Positions 61,474-64,000 of a stretch of DNA of 64,000 nucleotides are shown here, piece by piece. How positions within the stretch are numbered: position 1 is the stretch's first letter; each line of letters opens with the position of its first letter. The notes beneath the pieces are model-generated. The model worked only from the letters and a program-made list of their open reading frames with translations. It did no database searches and was not told the origin of the DNA. Source of the DNA: Chamaecrista fasciculata (lineage: Eukaryota; Streptophyta; Magnoliopsida; Fabales; Fabaceae); the NCBI GenBank assembly GCA_003254925.1, contig QANZ01022559.1, positions 66,873-130,872 on the forward strand. The letters are read 5' to 3'. The position numbers and the translations under genes are program-made.

Positions 61474-61961
61474 GGCTAAAGTCTTTTGTTCTGTTTTGGT
61501 CCCTCATGTTTGCTCAAGGTTCCATTTTGGTCCTCAAGTTTTTTTTGTTCCATTTTGGTCCCTTATGTTTGCTCAAAATTCTGTTTTGATCCCTCAAGTT
61601 TCCAAAAAGTTCAATCGTTAGTCCCTGACTCTTTTCCATTCACTTTTTCCGTTAAAAAAAGAAAAAAAATTAACTTTCATCTCCCAACAATTTTACTTTT
61701 TTACATTAAGATCCTTCCCTTTTGTAAAAGAGCAAAATTGTTGGGAGATGAAAGTTAGTTTTTTTTTTTTTCNTTATTTTTTTTTTTACCAAAAAAAGTG
61801 AATGGAAAAATGTCAGGGACTAACGTTGGAACGTTTTGGAAACTTGAGGGACCAAAACAGAACTTTGAGCAAACATGAGGGTCTAAAACAGAACGAAAAA
61901 AATTTGAGAGACCAAAACAAAACTTTGAGCAAACATGAGGGACCAAAGTAGAACTTTGGCC
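61474..61961. mobile_element. Foldback MITE, about 488 bp, with an N
   Basis: The left arm has 'ggtccctcatgtttgctcaa' twice and the right arm 'ttgagcaaacatgagggacc' and a variant. The ends ggctaaagtc / gaactttggcc are roughly inverted. The centre is two opposed homopolymer-rich blocks ('cattcactttttccgttaaa' / 'ttaccaaaaaaagtgaatgg'), and an undetermined base lies at 61773. Confidence 0.7.
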
Positions 61962-62245
61962 AAGATAAAATACTGTTCACTTCAGTTTTCAGCAGATTCA
62001 TTAAAATATTTTAACAACTATACTCTTGCTAAGATAATTTCCAAGAGAAAGTCTTTTTGCACAATGTAACCAAATGCCTAGAACTAGCACTGGGATTGAC
62101 AGAACAACCGTTTTGCACCATTTTGCCAAACCAATAATCATAGATCAATTTGAGTAAGAAAATAGCGATTTTGCACTATAGAGCAAATATTGTAATATCT
62201 GTCAATCTTTTGTTGCAAAATAACTAACAAATTATTCCATCCATT

Positions 62246-62319
62246 ATTTTTTCGGTTAAATCATGGGTATCTCTCGCTTATCCATATAACGGTATAAACG
62301 AAGACTAATCTCATTAACC
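62246..62319 (-). mobile_element. 5'-truncated tRNA-type SINE, 12-bp TSD
   Basis: The 12-mer attccatccatt flanks it at 62234-62245 and 62320-62331. The insert matches the 3' part of the SINE at 28262-28449 ('gcttatccatataacggtat', 'gaagactaatctcatt'). Confidence 0.75.
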
Positions 62320-62377
62320 ATTCCATCCATTTATGTTTTTTGTTTTCTAACACTAATGTATTTGGTTTTATTGCAAG

Positions 62378-62474
62378 AAAACTAGGGAAACTTGAGTTTC
62401 GTCCCAACGCCATTGAGGATCTTAATGCTGGTGATGTGCTTGAATTTCTAAAGCATAGTTGTATACTTGTATGA
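62378..62474 (+). other. Exon-like stretch of 31 codons, unrecognised
   Basis: After a fair acceptor (attgcaag, AG at 62376-62377) the frame reads KLGKLEFRPNAIEDLNAGD, then VLEFLKHSCILV and TGA (62472-62474). The first 27 residues look like real protein sequence (balanced, few low-complexity runs). No upstream or downstream exon could be joined, so a relic exon is more likely than a working one. It begins 58 bp from a SINE. Confidence 0.3.
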
Positions 62475-63346
62475 TCTAACATGTTGTGGCTCCTGCCACA
62501 ATGGTTGATGGTATTACAATTTCTCCTTTTTTTTTTTGTCATGGACACACCGACATGTTAAGTTTTAAAATTACACGACACAACACGACATATATTTATA
62601 TATAAAAATAATTAAAATTTATATATTTTGATAAAAAGTTTAAAAATTAAAATATTTATTCATAATATATGTCATATTTTTTTTTTGGCTTGAATAATAT
62701 ATGTTATATATGTCATTATTTTCTATTGTTTGTTATGTTAAAGTAATAAAAATTTGATTTTATATTATAAAACTTATGAATATGTGTCGTACGAGTGTCG
62801 GGCATAAACACGTGTCTGACACGGCGACACACGCCCTTCAAATAAATTGTCCATGCTTCATGGATATTAAGAATTTCGCGAACACACAGAAATAATATAA
62901 TGTTGTTAAGTCAAACGTTTTTATTGTGGTTCGGTTCATGCAAGACTAGCAGATTTTCAATTTGTGCAAAAAGGTGAGGTAATAATCACTGCATCACATT
63001 AAATAATCAAAATCGGATTTAATTTCCTTATCTACGTAAAACTGTAAAGGAAACGAGGAAAGCAATGTAAAAACATTTCTCATCAGTTTGTTTCTTTTTT
63101 TCATACAAAAAGGTGAAGTTTTTGTTTATTTAGTTTGCATGTACACGATACACCGTACACATTTGTTTCTTTCTTTATCTCGTGTGCCTCATAAATCATG
63201 TCAGACATTGTTCATAAAATCATTAAGAAATCTTCTAAATCTTTGATTGTCTGGGAGATCTGTTTTGTATTTTTTATGGAGAATATGATAAAAACTGAAG
63301 TGCAATATTGAGCTTAATTCTTCCTTGGTCCATATATACTAATTCG

Positions 63347-63381
<35 letters not shown>

Positions 63382-63459
63382 ATCATGACGTTGCAAGTCA
63401 TTAATGTAATTCAATGGTTTAAATAATAAATAGGAAACCTATTGAAGAGATAAATTTTA
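62475..63459. other. Gene-free right flank
   Basis: 62540-62835 has 'catggacacaccgacatg' at one side and 'gtgtctgacacggcgacaca' at the other around an AT-rich centre, like a small TIR element that cannot be bounded. A (TA)n tract lies at 63351-63379. No gene. Confidence 0.4.
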
Positions 63460-63726
63460 GAGTAAACTAATAATTTGGTCCTTAAAAGATGATCGAGCTG
63501 ACAATACAATCTCTAAAAGATTGAAATATACAGTTTAGTCCCCAAAAGATCATAACAGTGTAAAAATTAGTTCTTTTTATGGACTGAATAGTATACTATT
63601 TTAATCTTTTGAGGACTAAAAGGTATACCGTTTTAATCTTTCAAGGACTAAACTGTATATTTCAAACTTTCAGGGACTGAGTTTTCAGCTCGGTGATCTT
63701 TCAGTGATCAAATTATTAGTTTACTC
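63460..63726. mobile_element. MULE-type MITE, 267 bp, perfect 9-bp TSD
   Basis: Termini GAGTAAACTAATAATTTGGTC and (inverted) GAGTAAACTAATAATTTGATC, with a mirrored interior ('gattgaaatatacagtttag' / 'ctaaactgtatatttcaaac'). The 9-mer taaatttta lies at 63451-63459 and 63727-63735. It is the best reference copy of the GAGTAAACTA family in the window. Confidence 0.92.
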
Positions 63727-64000
63727 TAAATTTTATATTGTGATTAAAATTAGTATATTTTCCATAAAACTCAGACTTCTAGTAAATTAGTCCCTAAAAC
63801 AGTTAATAACTAGGAAAATTAAACATTTCATCCATATAACTTTTCTGAATTTTAAATTTAATCGTTATAGTTTAATTTTTAAAAAAATTAGTTTGGGTCA
63901 AGTGAAGTTTATCCCCCTAAACTTTGAAATTACATATAACACGTCCTTGAAATTTTCATTTTGTGTGAGAAAGTTAAACCTCAGTTAAGTCAATTAAAGA
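63727..64000. other. AT-rich right edge
   Basis: No coding sequence. Motifs such as 'aatttaatcgttatagttta' suggest another decayed foldback element running out of the window. Confidence 0.3.

Overview
This is a plant nuclear window, most likely from a eudicot. The evidence is a brassinosteroid-signalling kinase gene with plant-type GT-AG introns, Ty1-copia and Ty3-gypsy-like LTR retrotransposons, L1 LINE fragments, tRNA-derived and Au-like SINEs, and many Mutator-type MITEs with 9-10 bp target-site duplications (TSDs). The background is AT-rich, and two N bases show that it comes from an assembly. The species cannot be read from the sequence.

Two host genes can be reconstructed in full. The first, on the minus strand at 18442-24259, encodes a 490-residue BSK-family receptor-like cytoplasmic pseudokinase in ten coding exons, all of which join in phase. 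The second, on the plus strand at 43320-44021, encodes a 79-residue Lys-rich protein in three exons; it looks like a real conserved small gene but I cannot name its function. The left edge holds the last exon or exons (691-854, perhaps also 1755-1971) of a plus-strand gene that starts outside the window.

Almost everything else is mobile or repetitive DNA. 1-5.7 kb: gene end, a 661-bp retroposon, a Pack-MULE-like element and a tandem triplication. 6.2-9.7 kb: a tandem array of about 354-bp units split by a hAT-like element. 9.7-12.7 kb: unassigned DNA and an L1 tail. 13.3-18.1 kb: a non-autonomous gypsy-like LTR element carrying four foldback elements, a SINE and another LTR-like block. 18.4-25.5 kb: the BSK gene. 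25.5-31.6 kb: MITEs and SINEs. 31.6-39.3 kb: a decayed minus-strand copia element whose leader holds a foreign 2.1-kb solo LTR. 39.3-42.8 kb: gypsy-like LTR remnants around an L1 fragment. 43.3-44.0 kb: the small gene. 45.4-50.5 kb: TIR elements and duplications. 50.6-51.5 kb: an inverted LTR fragment fused to a second copia copy (51.5-58.9 kb). 58.9-64 kb: exon-like fragments, foldbacks and a SINE.

I saw no new multi-gene biological system. The notable points are structural: precisely bounded nested insertions, MITEs and a SINE placed at sensitive sites of the BSK gene, a duplicated primer-binding site next to a perfect hairpin, an inverted LTR fused to truncated pol, and poly(A)-tail-only micro-insertions flanked by TSDs.
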